Below are positions 42,776 to 54,200 of a stretch of 64,000 nucleotides of DNA, in pieces. The stretch's first letter is position 1. Every line of letters starts with the position of its first letter. The position numbers were made by a program, and so were the translations under genes. Source of the DNA: Algibacter amylolyticus (GTDB taxonomy: Bacteria > Bacteroidota > Bacteroidia > Flavobacteriales > Flavobacteriaceae); the NCBI RefSeq assembly GCF_014202225.1, contig NZ_JACHGE010000012.1, forward strand, positions 22,934 to 86,933, written 5' to 3'. The notes beneath the pieces were generated by a model. That model was not told where the DNA came from. It was given only the letters and a program-made list of their open reading frames with translations, and did no database searches.

Positions 42776-44578
42776 ATGATTAAAAATTTACCTTTTAGAT
42801 TAATGTTTGTAGCATTAATTGTTTTAATGAATTTAACAAATGTTTCTGCTCAGGTATCGCTAAAAGAAATATCCTTAAAGGAACAAATTGATAATTCTAG
42901 TTTAGTGGTTGAGGGCGAAGTTGTTTCACAACGATCTTTTTGGGATGAAGCGAAGGAAAAAATTTATACAGCCTATACCGTAAATGTTTATAAGGTTTTT
43001 AAAGGTGAATTTGTAGAACAAGTAGAGGTTGTAGAATTAGGTGGAGCGGTTGGGTTAAATGCTTTGGTGGTTTCGCATGGTTTAAATCTTAAAAAGGGAA
43101 ATCAAGGTGTTTTTACTTTATATGATAGTAATTTTAAGCTAAAAGCAACAACAAAGTTAAAGCAGTTTAAAACGTATAGTGCGGTTCAAGGTTTTTATAA
43201 ATATGATAGAGATAATGATGAGGTTGCTAATATATTTGGTAAAACAAATGGTATAGAAAGTACGTTTTATAAAACGGTAACAAAACTTACTAAAACAAGT
43301 TATAAACAAGTTAAAGCTTTTAAAGCGGCTAAAGAGAGTCAAAAAAATGCTGGTGTTTTAATGCCGACAGGTATATCTTTTCCAAGTACAGCAGTTACAG
43401 CGGGAACTAAAACCGAGTTAGTAATTACAGGATCGGGTTTTGGTACAGCTATAGGTAAAGTAGGTTTTAGAGATGCCGATGAGGGTGGGGCTGTTTTTAC
43501 GGATGCTTTGGACTCTGAAATTTTATCTTGGTCCGATTCAGAAATTAGAGTGCATGTGCCAAGTTTTGCTGGTACGGGTAATATTCGTGTTACAGATTTG
43601 GGAGGGGCAAGCAGTGTGTCTACCGGTAATTTAACTGTTACTTATGCTACATCAAATGCAGTGTTTGAAATTAGCGGAGAAAATCAAGCTTTTGAAGTAC
43701 AACATTATAATAACAACGGGCTTGGTGGTTATACTTGGTCGTTTTTTACTGATTTCTTTCAGGATATGGTTCATCCAGGTGCTAAAGCATCCTATGAAAG
43801 AGCGTTAGAGAGTTGGAGGTGTGAAACTGGGGTTAATTGGATTGTAGATGCAAATGAAACTAATATTAGTGAAACTAGTGATGCTGAGACTAATATTATT
43901 AGATTCGATAATGGAAATGAGCTTGAAGCTGGTGTATTAGGTGTAACATATACATCTTTTGGAGGTCGTTTTTGTTCAAGTGGGGTTATTGCTTATGTAG
44001 TGGATAATGATATGGTTTTTGATAAAGAAACGAGTTGGTATTTTGGTCTTGAAAACGAAACTTTAGATAATGGGGAATATGATTTTGAAACAGTAGCGTT
44101 ACATGAGTTAGGGCACGCGCATTTATTAGGTCATGTAAATGACGTTACAAACGTTATGAATTTTGAGATTTTTGATCAGGACATAAATACAACTTTAGAT
44201 GTAAATAGTATAAATGCAGGGAATAGTGTGCATTTAAGAAGTACAACAAACGAAGTGTGTTTCGGAGACCCTTTAATTCCTTTAATGACAGACTATTCGG
44301 GTTCCTGTGGTTTAAGTGTCGAGGATAATACTATGGAAAATAGTATTTCTATTTACCCAAATCCAGCAGAAAACGAATTTTATATTCAATCTTCAATTGT
44401 AAATTTAAATAGAGTCGTTATTTACGATGTTGGAGGAAGATTAATTCTTGAATTGGATGTTGCAGATAATAGTAAATTAATACCCGTTAATTTAAGTGGT
44501 GTTTCTAAAGGTTTATATTTTGTTAATTTATTTTCAGAAGAATCAAATTTTATTTCTAAAAAGCTGGTTTTAAAGTAG
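42776..44578 (+). CDS. T9SS-secreted matrixin-like metalloprotease with IPT/TIG domain
   Basis: 600-residue secreted zinc protease. Signal peptide (MIKNLPFRLMFVALIVLMNLTNVSAQ); an N-terminal region shared with the next gene (SLKEISLKEQIDNSSLVVEGEVV); an IPT/TIG-type domain about 195-285 (ITGSGFGTAIGKVGF, VHVPSFAGTGNIRV); a catalytic domain with HELGHAHLLGH (H443, E444, H447, H453) and a Met-turn candidate NVMNFEI. The C-terminus is a T9SS type A domain (SIYPNPAENEF, VVIYDVGGRL, GLYFVNLFS...KKLVLK). The invariant Gly of the metzincin HExxHxxGxxH is replaced by Leu. It is paralogous to the next gene. Confidence 0.9.
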   Translation: MIKNLPFRLMFVALIVLMNLTNVSAQVSLKEISLKEQIDNSSLVVEGEVVSQRSFWDEAKEKIYTAYTVNVYKVFKGEFVEQVEVVELGGAVGLNALVVSHGLNLKKGNQGVFTLYDSNFKLKATTKLKQFKTYSAVQGFYKYDRDNDEVANIFGKTNGIESTFYKTVTKLTKTSYKQVKAFKAAKESQKNAGVLMPTGISFPSTAVTAGTKTELVITGSGFGTAIGKVGFRDADEGGAVFTDALDSEILSWSDSEIRVHVPSFAGTGNIRVTDLGGASSVSTGNLTVTYATSNAVFEISGENQAFEVQHYNNNGLGGYTWSFFTDFFQDMVHPGAKASYERALESWRCETGVNWIVDANETNISETSDAETNIIRFDNGNELEAGVLGVTYTSFGGRFCSSGVIAYVVDNDMVFDKETSWYFGLENETLDNGEYDFETVALHELGHAHLLGHVNDVTNVMNFEIFDQDINTTLDVNSINAGNSVHLRSTTNEVCFGDPLIPLMTDYSGSCGLSVEDNTMENSISIYPNPAENEFYIQSSIVNLNRVVIYDVGGRLILELDVADNSKLIPVNLSGVSKGLYFVNLFSEESNFISKKLVLK

Positions 44579-44714
44579 TAATATTTGTTTATTTTTGATT
44601 TTTTATTGGTTTGTTCATTTTAATATAGTCTAAAAATGTAAATCAACCGTAAATAGGAATACAAATCTTGATGCCACCGTTAAAGGCGTGAACCAACTAT
44701 TTAAAATTTTGAGA

Positions 44715-46514
44715 ATGAAAAAGAGTATATTACTTAGTTTATTGATTATTATAAGTTTAGAGGCTTTGAGTGCTCAAATTTTGCTAAAAACGGTATCTTT
44801 AGATAAACAAATTGAAAAATCTAGTTTAGTTGTTGAAGGTCAGGTTGTTGCTAAACAATCTTTTTGGGATGCTAATCACGAAAAAATATATACCGCTAAT
44901 ACCATTGAAGTATTTAAAGTATTTAAAGGCGGTGTAAAATCTTATATAGATATTATTACTTTAGGTGGTGTTTTAGATAATGAAGCGCAAGTAGTGTCTC
45001 CTAGTTTAGATTTAAACGTAAATGATGTTGGGGTTTTTACATTATATGATGACAACTTAAAATTGGGGACCGCTAGTCCATCTAACAATACTAAATTTCT
45101 ACCGTACGGGGCAACGCAAGCATTTTATAAATATGATTACAATAACGATTTAGCATCAAATCAATTTAATGTAAAACAAGGTATTCAAAGTGTTTTATAT
45201 AAAGATATTGAAATGCGAACTAAATCTGAATATATTGAAGTAGCTCCTTTTAATATTCAAAATAAATTATCAAAAATAAATGCGGCAAAGTTATTCGATG
45301 TCGACAATTTTTTTCCAACAACTATTTCGGCTGGAACTAAATCTATTTTAACTATTTCTGGTTCAGATTTTGGTTCGATAAAAGGTAAGGTAGGTTTTAG
45401 AAATGCTGATAACGCTGGAGATAATTATGTAGATGCTTTAGATTCTCAAGTCTTAACTTGGACTGATATTCTAATCACTGTTGAAGTGCCTTCACAAGCG
45501 GGAACAGGTCAGGTAAGAATTACCCATAATGATGGCAGTAGTTTTGAAACAGTTAACGTCTTAACTATCAATTATGCACAAAACAATATAGTTAGTAATA
45601 ATATAGCTTACCCTTCACAACTTGTGGACGATAATGGAAGTGGTGGTTATACATGGCAACTTTCGGCTCATTTAGCACAAACAAACGGTGTGGCAGATGC
45701 TTTTAAATTGGCTTTAGAAACTTGGAGTTGCGAAACTAAAATGAACTGGGAATTGGATGAAGTTAATGTTGTAGCCAACTTAAATGCCATTCATAAAGCG
45801 GTTAATGATAATAAAAATGTTATTGCCTTTGATAATAGCTCGAGTTCTAATCCAGATGAGGTGTTACCAGATTTAGTTCTTGGCCAAAGAACCAGTTATT
45901 ATGTTTCATGCAGCGAACCTATTAATGGGGTTCCTAGTTTAGTATGGTATGTAAAAGAATTTGATATTGTATTTGATGGTGATACAAACTGGAATTTCTC
46001 AGTAGATCCTCCTTCTACGGTTCAATATGATTTTCAGAGTGTAGCTCTTCATGAGTTAGGGCATTGCAGGCAATTAGATCATGTTATTGATACTAACGAT
46101 TTAATGCATTTTGATATTGCTCAAGAAGAAGTGTTAAGAAATTTAAACAATTCTAATATATTGGCGTCTCAAATAGTTCAAGATATTAGTGTAAATCAGC
46201 CTATATGTAGCCAATCTGGATTAGAGAATTATGCTACAAGCTGTTCTTTAGGTGTTGCGGAAGATGTTTTATCAGCCGGTATTAAAATGTATCCAAATCC
46301 TACAAATGGAGATTTGTTTATTAGTCATGATGATGCAATAAGTTTAGATAAAATTGTAGTTTACGATGTTAGCGGAAGGCTTATTTCTCAAAATACGAAG
46401 CCAAATTCATCTAGTTTAAAGACTATTAGTTTAAAAAATGCTTCTAAAGGAATGTATTTTGTCGATATCCATTCGGGAAATGCCGTTTTAACCAAAAAGC
46501 TCATTATTAATTAG
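44715..46514 (+). CDS. T9SS-secreted matrixin-like metalloprotease, paralog of the preceding gene
   Basis: 599 residues from ATG 44715, chosen to give a signal peptide (MKKSILLSLLIIISLEALSAQ); an upstream in-frame ATG at 44688 would add nine non-signal residues. Same architecture as its neighbour: KQIEKSSLVVEGQVV region, IPT/TIG domain (ISGSDFGSIKGKVGF), catalytic HELGHCRQLDH (H446, E447, H450, H456) with Met-turn candidate DLMHFDI, and T9SS type A domain (KMYPNPTNGDLF, IVVYDVSGRLI, GMYFVDIHSG...KKLIIN). Here the metzincin Gly is Gln. Tandem duplication with considerable divergence. A terminator follows. Confidence 0.9.
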   Translation: MKKSILLSLLIIISLEALSAQILLKTVSLDKQIEKSSLVVEGQVVAKQSFWDANHEKIYTANTIEVFKVFKGGVKSYIDIITLGGVLDNEAQVVSPSLDLNVNDVGVFTLYDDNLKLGTASPSNNTKFLPYGATQAFYKYDYNNDLASNQFNVKQGIQSVLYKDIEMRTKSEYIEVAPFNIQNKLSKINAAKLFDVDNFFPTTISAGTKSILTISGSDFGSIKGKVGFRNADNAGDNYVDALDSQVLTWTDILITVEVPSQAGTGQVRITHNDGSSFETVNVLTINYAQNNIVSNNIAYPSQLVDDNGSGGYTWQLSAHLAQTNGVADAFKLALETWSCETKMNWELDEVNVVANLNAIHKAVNDNKNVIAFDNSSSSNPDEVLPDLVLGQRTSYYVSCSEPINGVPSLVWYVKEFDIVFDGDTNWNFSVDPPSTVQYDFQSVALHELGHCRQLDHVIDTNDLMHFDIAQEEVLRNLNNSNILASQIVQDISVNQPICSQSGLENYATSCSLGVAEDVLSAGIKMYPNPTNGDLFISHDDAISLDKIVVYDVSGRLISQNTKPNSSSLKTISLKNASKGMYFVDIHSGNAVLTKKLIIN

Positions 46515-46540
46515 TACTAATATTTATAAAATATTATTTT

Positions 46541-46576
46541 AAAAAGGAGATCTATAATTAATAGGTCTCCTTTTTT
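46541..46576 (+). terminator. Intrinsic terminator after the metalloprotease pair
   Basis: AAAAAGGAGA (46541-46550) pairs with TCTCCTTTTT (46565-46574) around an AT-rich loop, followed by T residues. Confidence 0.85.
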
Positions 46577-46738
46577 AATTAGTTAACCTATAGTCTGTTG
46601 TGAGTTTTAACAAAAAGAAAGCTAAATATTTATCAATTTCAAATATTGTTTTAAGTATTCTTAGTTTAAGTTTGTTTTAGTTATGGATAATAAATTTCTT
46701 TAAAATCATTCTAAATAAAGAAAACATGACAATTGTTA

Positions 46739-46770
46739 TTTGTCTAAGAGTGCATCCATAACTACCTTTG
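46739..46770 (+). promoter_or_regulatory. Promoter of sdhCAB (TTTG and TACCTTTG)
   Basis: TTTG (46739-46742) and TACCTTTG (46763-46770) are separated by 20 bases, a near-textbook Bacteroidota promoter. The leader to sdhC is about 25 bases. The rest of the 46577-46799 gap shows nothing clear. Confidence 0.75.
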
Positions 46771-46799
46771 TTTAAATTAAAATAACAACTTCTAAAATA

Positions 46800-47477
46800 A
46801 TGGGCGGATTTTTTAAATCTTCGATTGGAAGAAAAGTAGCCATGGCGCTTTCTGCATTCTTCCTTATGTTTTTTTTACTTCAGCATCTTTTTATAAACAT
46901 GTTATCTGTTTTTAGTCCAGATGCCTTTAATGAAGTATCACACTTTATGGGTACAAACCCACTTGTGCAATTTGCATTGCAGCCAGTATTAATTTTTGCA
47001 GTAGTATTTCATTTTGTAATGGGTTTCATTTTAGAGCTTAAAAACAAAAAAGCTAATGGTGTTGCTTATGCTAGAAATAACGGTGCAGCAAATTCTACTT
47101 GGTCTAGTCGTAATATGATTTATAGCGGATTAGTAATTTTAGCTTTTATCGTACTGCATTTTATTGATTTCTGGTTTCCAGAGATAAATACAAAATATAT
47201 TGTAGGTGATATGTCTGGGCTTCATAATGGAGAATTTAGATATTACCACGAATTAGTAGAGAAATTTCAAAATCCACTTAGAGTAGGGGCTTATGTAATT
47301 TCATTTATCCTTCTTGGATTACACTTAGCACATGGCTTTACTTCTGCTTTCCAATCTATGGGATCAACAGCGGGTCGTAAAAAGAACTTACAAACATTTG
47401 GTAAAGCTTATTCAATTATTCTGCCTTTAGGTTTTATAATTATTGCGCTTTTTCATCATTTAATTAATAACCATTAA
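46800..47477 (+). CDS. sdhC: Succinate dehydrogenase cytochrome b subunit
   Basis: 225-residue membrane anchor of a class B succinate:quinone oxidoreductase (single large cytochrome b subunit, no SdhD). Five hydrophobic segments are visible, near 12-34, 55-75, 100-122, 155-178 and 200-220. Likely heme-ligand histidines lie in [26 protein letters not shown] and [10 protein letters not shown]. It is followed ten bases later by sdhA and lies downstream of a strong promoter. Confidence 0.93.
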   Translation: MGGFFKSSIGRKVAMALSAFFLMFFLLQHLFINMLSVFSPDAFNEVSHFMGTNPLVQFALQPVLIFAVVFHFVMGFILELKNKKANGVAYARNNGAANSTWSSRNMIYSGLVILAFIVLHFIDFWFPEINTKYIVGDMSGLHNGEFRYYHELVEKFQNPLRVGAYVISFILLGLHLAHGFTSAFQSMGSTAGRKKNLQTFGKAYSIILPLGFIIIALFHHLINNH

Positions 47478-47487
47478 TCTTAAAACT

Positions 47488-49500
47488 ATGGCTTTAGATT
47501 CAAAAGTACCTCAAGGTCCAATTAAAGATAAATGGACAGATTATAAAAATCATATAGATTTAGTTAACCCAGCAAACAAACGTAATATTGATATTATCGT
47601 TGTTGGAACTGGTCTAGCAGGTGGTTCTGCCTGTGCTACTTTAGCAGAATTAGGATATAACGTAAAAGCATTTGCTTATCAAGATTCTCCACGTAGAGCG
47701 CACTCTATTGCAGCTCAAGGAGGAATTAATGCAGCAAAAAACTACCAGGGCGATGGCGATTCTACATATAGATTGTTTTACGATACTGTAAAAGGTGGCG
47801 ATTATCGTTCTCGTGAGGCAAACGTATATCGTTTAGCAGAGGTTTCAGCAAATATTATAGATCAATGTGTGGCACAAGGAGTTCCTTTTGCACGTGATTA
47901 TGGTGGTTTATTAGACAACCGTTCTTTTGGAGGAGTTTTAGTTTCTAGAACTTTTTATGCAAAAGGTCAAACAGGGCAACAATTATTATTAGGGGCTTAT
48001 TCTGCAATGAATAGACAAATAGCTCGTGGTAAGATTGAAATGTTCAATCGTCACGAAATGTTAGATGTTGTTGTTGTAGATGGTAAAGCAAGAGGAATTA
48101 TAGCTAGAAACTTAATTACAGGCGAGATTGAGCGTCATTCTGCTCACGCTGTTGTAATTGCATCTGGTGGATATGGAAATGTATTTTTCTTATCAACCAA
48201 CGCTATGGGATCGAATGTTTCTGCAGGATGGAAAATTCACAAAAAAGGGGCGTTCTTTTCGAACCCTTGTTACACGCAAATTCACCCAACATGTATTCCG
48301 CGTTCAGGAGATTATCAGTCAAAGCTAACGTTAATGTCTGAGTCTTTAAGAAACGATGGTCGTATTTGGGTGCCTAAAAACATGGAAGATGTTTTAGCGA
48401 TTCGAGAAGGAAAGAAAAAACCAATCGATTTATCTGAGGATGAAAGAGATTATTACCTAGAGAGACGTTACCCTGCATTTGGTAACTTAGTACCTCGTGA
48501 TGTTGCCTCTCGTGCAGCAAAAGAGCGTTGCGATGCTGGTTATGGTGTAAATGCTACAGGTGAAGCTGTGTATTTAGATTTTGCTTCTGCAATAGACCGT
48601 TACGGTAAAGAGCAAGCTAAAATTCATAATATAACAAACCCTTCTAAGGAAAAAATATACGAGCTAGGACAAGCTATTGTTGAAGCGAAATATGGCAACT
48701 TATTCCAAATGTACGAGAAAATCGTAGATCAGAATCCATATGAAACTCCAATGATGATTTATCCAGCAGTACACTACACCATGGGTGGTGTATGGGTAGA
48801 TTATAACTTAATGACTACCATTCCTGGATGTTACTGTATTGGAGAAGCTAATTTCTCAGATCACGGTGCAAACAGATTAGGGGCCTCTGCATTAATGCAA
48901 GGTTTAGCCGATGGATATTTTGTATTACCTTATACTATTGGCGATTATTTATCTGATGATATTCGAACTGGAAAAATTTCAACGGAAACTCCAGAATTTG
49001 AAGCTGCAGAAAAAGAAGTTACCGAAAGAATTAATTTCTTCGTAAATAATAAAGGCACGAAATCTGTTGATTACTTCCATAAGCGATTAGGGAAAGTAAT
49101 GTGGGATAAAGTAGGAATGTCTAGAAACGCAAAAGGATTAGAAGAGGCAATGGCCGAAATTAAAGCTATTCGTGAAGAATTTTGGAAAGAAGTTTCTGTA
49201 CCAGGAACGGCAAATGAAATGAATCCAGAGTTAGAAAAAGCAGGAAGAGTTGCAGATTTCTTAGAGTTAGGAGAATTGTTTGCTAAAGATGCCTTAATGA
49301 GATCTGAGTCTTGTGGAGGTCACTTTAGAGAAGAATCTGCTGAGTTAGATGGTCCTCAAAAAGGAGAAGCAAAACGTAATGATGAAGATTTTGCTTTTGT
49401 AGCTGCTTGGGAATATAAAGGAGAGCCTGCAGATGCCGTTTTACACAAAGAAGAATTAGAATTTAAAGATATAGAACTAAAACAACGTTCATACAAATAA
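47488..49500 (+). CDS. sdhA: Succinate dehydrogenase/fumarate reductase flavoprotein subunit
   Basis: 670-residue FAD subunit that oxidises succinate to fumarate. FAD-binding [21 protein letters not shown] (about 35-55), the covalent-FAD region [17 protein letters not shown] (about 70-86), the active-site segment [15 protein letters not shown] and [14 protein letters not shown], and the conserved [16 protein letters not shown] and [27 protein letters not shown] segments are all present. Length and order fit the Bacteroidota class B enzyme. Co-transcribed with sdhC and sdhB. Confidence 0.98.
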   Translation: MALDSKVPQGPIKDKWTDYKNHIDLVNPANKRNIDIIVVGTGLAGGSACATLAELGYNVKAFAYQDSPRRAHSIAAQGGINAAKNYQGDGDSTYRLFYDTVKGGDYRSREANVYRLAEVSANIIDQCVAQGVPFARDYGGLLDNRSFGGVLVSRTFYAKGQTGQQLLLGAYSAMNRQIARGKIEMFNRHEMLDVVVVDGKARGIIARNLITGEIERHSAHAVVIASGGYGNVFFLSTNAMGSNVSAGWKIHKKGAFFSNPCYTQIHPTCIPRSGDYQSKLTLMSESLRNDGRIWVPKNMEDVLAIREGKKKPIDLSEDERDYYLERRYPAFGNLVPRDVASRAAKERCDAGYGVNATGEAVYLDFASAIDRYGKEQAKIHNITNPSKEKIYELGQAIVEAKYGNLFQMYEKIVDQNPYETPMMIYPAVHYTMGGVWVDYNLMTTIPGCYCIGEANFSDHGANRLGASALMQGLADGYFVLPYTIGDYLSDDIRTGKISTETPEFEAAEKEVTERINFFVNNKGTKSVDYFHKRLGKVMWDKVGMSRNAKGLEEAMAEIKAIREEFWKEVSVPGTANEMNPELEKAGRVADFLELGELFAKDALMRSESCGGHFREESAELDGPQKGEAKRNDEDFAFVAAWEYKGEPADAVLHKEELEFKDIELKQRSYK

Positions 49501-49510
49501 TAAAGACATT

Positions 49511-50254
49511 ATGAATTTAACACTTAAAATTTGGAGACAAGCCGACTCAAGTTCAAAGGGTCAAATGGTAGATTATAAAGTGACTGAAATTTCAGAACAC
49601 ATGTCTTTTTTAGAAATGATGGATGTTTTGAACGAGCAGTTAGTAAATTCTGGTGATGAGCCGGTTGCTTTCGATCATGATTGTCGTGAAGGTATTTGCG
49701 GTATGTGCTCTATGTACATAAATGGTGAGGCTCACGGGCCAGATAGAGGTGTAACAACCTGCCAATTACACATGAGAATGTTTAAAGATGGCGATACCAT
49801 TACAATCGAACCTTTTAGAGCAGCAGCTTTTCCAGTAATTAAAGATTTAGTAGTAGATAGAAATGCGTTTGAGCGTATACAACAAGCAGGTGGTTACATT
49901 TCTGTAAACACTTCTGGTAATACTCAAGATGCAAACTCTTTACCAATATCTAAACATGCTGCCGATGAAGCTATGGATGCTGCCACTTGTATTGGTTGTG
50001 GTGCCTGTGTTGCAACTTGTAAAAACTCCTCTGCTATGTTATTTGTAGGTGCTAAAGTATCGCAATATGCGTTATTACCACAAGGACAAGTAGAAGCGGC
50101 AGACCGTGTACAAAACATGGTTGCGCAAATGGATTTGGAAGGTTTTGGTAACTGTACAAATACTGGGGCTTGCGAGGTAGAGTGTCCTAAAGGAATTTCT
50201 TTAGATAACATTGCTAGAATGAATAGAGAACTAATGAAAGCTACCGTTAAGTAG
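49511..50254 (+). CDS. sdhB: Succinate dehydrogenase iron-sulfur subunit
   Basis: 247 residues. [2Fe-2S] ligands in [33 protein letters not shown] (about 56-88). The second set of cysteines, [20 protein letters not shown] (about 158-177) and [27 protein letters not shown], holds the [4Fe-4S] and [3Fe-4S] clusters. It passes electrons from SdhA to the membrane subunit. It closes the sdhCAB operon at a terminator. Confidence 0.97.
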   Translation: MNLTLKIWRQADSSSKGQMVDYKVTEISEHMSFLEMMDVLNEQLVNSGDEPVAFDHDCREGICGMCSMYINGEAHGPDRGVTTCQLHMRMFKDGDTITIEPFRAAAFPVIKDLVVDRNAFERIQQAGGYISVNTSGNTQDANSLPISKHAADEAMDAATCIGCGACVATCKNSSAMLFVGAKVSQYALLPQGQVEAADRVQNMVAQMDLEGFGNCTNTGACEVECPKGISLDNIARMNRELMKATVK

Positions 50255-50274
50255 TTCCATTTAAAATATATTTT

Positions 50275-50308
50275 AAGCCCATATCAACTTGTTGGTATGG
50301 GCTTTGTT
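50275..50308 (+). terminator. Intrinsic terminator after sdhB
   Basis: AAGCCCATA (50275-50283) pairs with TATGGGCTT (50296-50304), followed by a T-rich run. The M28 start at 50330 lies after it. Confidence 0.85.
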
Positions 50309-50329
50309 ATTTATTTACTATTATTGCGT

Positions 50330-51253
50330 ATGAATAAAATTGCCCTAATTCTATTTTTTTGCTTCATTTTTCAAGGGTTGCAAGTGCTAGCTCAAACAGA
50401 TTCAGCTTTAACACAGGCCTTTAATGAAAAAGACTTGCTTAAACATGTTAAATCCTTGTCTTCTGATGCGTTCCAAGGTCGAAGAACCGGTGAAACAGGC
50501 GCTATAAAAGCCCGGAAATATATTGTAAACCAATTTCATAGTGCACAGGTAAAACCTTTAGGAAAAGCGTTCGAACAAGCATTTACGTTCCGTAAAGGAA
50601 GTAAACAGTATAATGCTGTAAATGTTATTGGCCAAATAATAGGTACGGAGTTCCCTAAAAAGTATATCGTTATAAGTGCGCATTACGATCACGAAGGTAT
50701 TAAGCAAGGTCGTATATATAATGGTGCAGACGATAATGCCTCTGGAGTAAGTGCTTTATTCGCTATCGCGGAATATTTTAAAACATACCCACCAAAACAT
50801 ACTGTTATTTTAGCTGCTTTTGATGGCGAAGAATTAGGCTTACAAGGCTCTAAATACTATGTGAATCATCCTATTGTTTCCCTAAATGATATCTTGGTTA
50901 ATTTGAATTTAGATATGATTAGCCGAAGCGATAAAAATGAGTTATTTGCCGTTGGTACATCATTCAATAAGAATTTGAAATATTTAATTTCGAAGGTAAA
51001 AACGACTTCTAAAATACAATTAGTTAGCGGTCATGATGGCTTTGATGGATTAGAGAATTGGACCTATGCTTCAGACCATGCTAATTTTCATAAAAAAAAC
51101 ATTCCGTTTATATATTTTGGGGTTGCAGATCATAAAGATTATCACGAACCAACCGATGATTATGAAAATATTCATCCCGAGTTTTATACCGAAGCTGTTA
51201 AAACAATACTAGCTGTTTTTACAGATGTGGATAATGTTAAAACGCATTTTTAA
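50330..51253 (+). CDS. M28 family zinc aminopeptidase, exported
   Basis: 307 residues from ATG 50330, which gives a signal peptide (MNKIALILFFCFIFQGLQVLAQ); an in-frame ATG at 50297 lies within the terminator hairpin. The M28 di-zinc ligands are visible: ISAHYDHEG (His), NGADDNASGVSALF (Asp), AAFDGEELGLQGSKY (Glu pair), LNLDMISRS (Asp) and DHKDYHEPTDDYENI (His). Probably cuts N-terminal residues from peptides in the periplasm. It converges on the large outer-membrane gene, with stop codons overlapping by four bases. Confidence 0.93.
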   Translation: MNKIALILFFCFIFQGLQVLAQTDSALTQAFNEKDLLKHVKSLSSDAFQGRRTGETGAIKARKYIVNQFHSAQVKPLGKAFEQAFTFRKGSKQYNAVNVIGQIIGTEFPKKYIVISAHYDHEGIKQGRIYNGADDNASGVSALFAIAEYFKTYPPKHTVILAAFDGEELGLQGSKYYVNHPIVSLNDILVNLNLDMISRSDKNELFAVGTSFNKNLKYLISKVKTTSKIQLVSGHDGFDGLENWTYASDHANFHKKNIPFIYFGVADHKDYHEPTDDYENIHPEFYTEAVKTILAVFTDVDNVKTHF

Positions 51254-54200
51254 AAATAAGCCTTTAGCTGAATTGAGCCCGAATGTATGGTGCGGCTAGT
51301 CTCCGTTTTTCTTCCAAAATAACTCAAGTTTAAATCTAAAAATTTGGTTAGCTTTTTTTGTGCTAGCAGGCTCCAAGTAAAGTTTTTTCCAGGTTGTAAA
51401 CCTTCTAATAATTGATAGGCTACTGGCGTATTTGAGTTGCCTGTATAATCGTTAGAAAAGTAATTGAATTCGCCATTAATAGCACTTTGTTGGCTACTGG
51501 CTAAACTAAAAGATACGCCGTAATTTTGTTGTTTTAAAGTTTCTAAATCGCCAATAGTATTGTTTTTACTCGCGTATTGGTAAAATATATCGAAACTAGA
51601 ATTGTCGTTAAATAAGTAAGATAGTTTAGGGTTAAATCTGGCCTCGTCAAAATTATAATTTTTACTAGCAAAATTTTCACTAATGCTCTCGTTAGTATCA
51701 AAAGCCGAAAGCATATTTACTAGCCAGTTTTCAGATAATTTATGATTAAAATTAAACTGATGGCTTTTTAAACCATTTTCTATAAATCCAACAGATAATA
51801 TGCTACGAGTCGTGTTTTCTAAAAAAGTATAAGACGTCGTGTAACGCTGTTTTCCTCTGTTAAAAAACAATACGTTTCTAAAGTTTAATTGTAAACCCAA
51901 TTGGTCTTCTTCGTTACTATTAAACGGATTCAAATTAAAATCGCCGCCTTCTCGTTTTATTTTTCTATCAATTAAATAACTGGTTTGATTGTAAAAATGC
52001 GACCAGAATTTTTTGAATTTCTTATTGGAAACCGACCATTGTGCTGGGTTTATAGTAAGCGTTTGGCTTAGTCTGTTTTGATGCGTTTTTAAATATACCT
52101 GATTGGGCAGTAGGACCCGAATGTATATACCTTGATCTTGAAATTGAGCAATTTCAAACTCTTCAAGTTCCTGAATCCCGTTTTGGTTATAATCATTCCA
52201 AGTGTAAGTACCTTGTCCGGCTTCAACTTCCACGTAAGTGAAATCCTGTTGCGCTAATTGTCCAGAATTGGTTTCAAAAATAGTATTCCATTGCACAATT
52301 TGCTTAAATAGTTTTTGGTTAAATTGTAATCTAGAATTTATAGAGTTCTCATCATCTAAGGCGTCATCTGCATTATTTAAGGTTCTGTAGTTGGCGTATA
52401 AAGATAAATTGGTGTTTTTGTTTTGAATAAGTCTGGAGTCTAAATAAAAAGTGTTGGATGTGTTTACCTTTTGCAATTCATTATTTCTAATACTATCATT
52501 TACACGGTTTTTATATCCAATTTCCGTGAAAATCTTAGTGCTATCACCAACACCAACAAACACTTCGTACGATTTAAATTTCTGACTTAAAGCCGTAAGT
52601 TCTTGTGTGCTATTATTACGTTGTTCATTATCTTCAATAGCTATTCTTGTACCAACCCAACTATGTTTCATGCTATAGGTAATACGATTAAAAGACCTTA
52701 AAAAGGTTGAGGTGTTTACATTAGAATCTGCATTTAAAAAACTAGAAGACGTATAAATATTAAACTTATTTAAAAACAGATTAGCAAAGGTAATATGTCT
52801 GTTTCCTTTAAATCCATCAGAGAAGTTTAAATGTTCAAATTGGTAATTAATGCTACCTTTTTTATAATGCGATAACCTTAAACCCGAATTTAAAAGGATT
52901 TGGTTTCCTAAATTTAATCCAATACCACTAGTGTTATCTAAGTCTAAGTTCCAGTCGCGGTTAAATTCTGGATTATATAAACCTTCAATATTTCGGTAGT
53001 TAGAACTTATGTAATCGCTATCCAAATAGGCATCAATAGTCCATAGGCTATCTTTTTTTACAAGGTTTTGATTGATATTAATTTTCCCTGCAAAACCATC
53101 GTTATTATCGTCGTTTATAGTTGAAAACGCATTTAAATCATTTTTACTACCCGAAGCCTCGAAACTAATATTCGTTTTTTCTGTTGGTGCATAACTGCCA
53201 TTTAAAACCGCAATTTGTAGTTTGGTTGGGGCTACCAATTGAACAATAGGCGCGTAGTTTCCTTGGTTTACGCCAACATACTCGTAAATATTATTAATAG
53301 CGTTAATATTGCTCAAGGCATAATCCCCTAGATTGTCGCCTACAAAAGTGAATGTTACGCGGTATAGCTCTTCATCTGGATCGTTAGAAAACTCGAAACC
53401 TTCAACAGTACCAAAAAGTGTTTTTCTGTATAAAATGCGGTTGTCGTTTAGTTCATCTCGAACTTCAGACGGTGCTACCATTAACGACTTATCATCGCCA
53501 GCATTGGCAAGAATTTCAACTTGTTCTTCCGAGAGGTTTTGTTGAAGCGGTTGGTTTTTAGCATCATTTTCAGAATACACAGAAACTCCAATTTTCAATG
53601 TTTCGCTTTCATAATTTCCGCCACCATAGGCTACAAACCGCGAATAATTTCTGTCGCTATATTGGTAATCTACCGTTATTCGCATTTCGGACGTTATTGG
53701 GTAAGTCGAGTTAAATATAATTTCACCTGCGTTGTAATCTATAATATAATCTTGGTCTTCACCACGTTTTATAGGAATGCCATTTACATAAACCGTTTCG
53801 CTACCCGAAACAATAAGCACAAATAATTCGCCATTGGGGCCCTGAAGTTTGTACGGCCCTTGGTTACCCTCTAAAGCTGTAAATTGGCTTGTGCTAAATT
53901 GCCCTCTAACTATAGCGCCTGCCGCAAACAAATTGGTGCTGTTTTCTGTATCGCCTAAGTTTAAGTTAAAATTTAATCCTTGTACGCGTTTAGAAAAGCT
54001 TGAAAAGTAGGAGTTAGTATTTACCAAATCAATATCTCCAGCACGAATATTCCAGCGGTCGCTAAATAACTCTATAAATACTTGGTCGAACTCATCTAAA
54101 CGTTGGCTATACCCACTTTCTTGTAACGGAATATTAGCATCTTGAATGGAGGCTCGCAAGGATACCTTATCATTTAATTTCCCTGTAATTTGAAGGTCTA

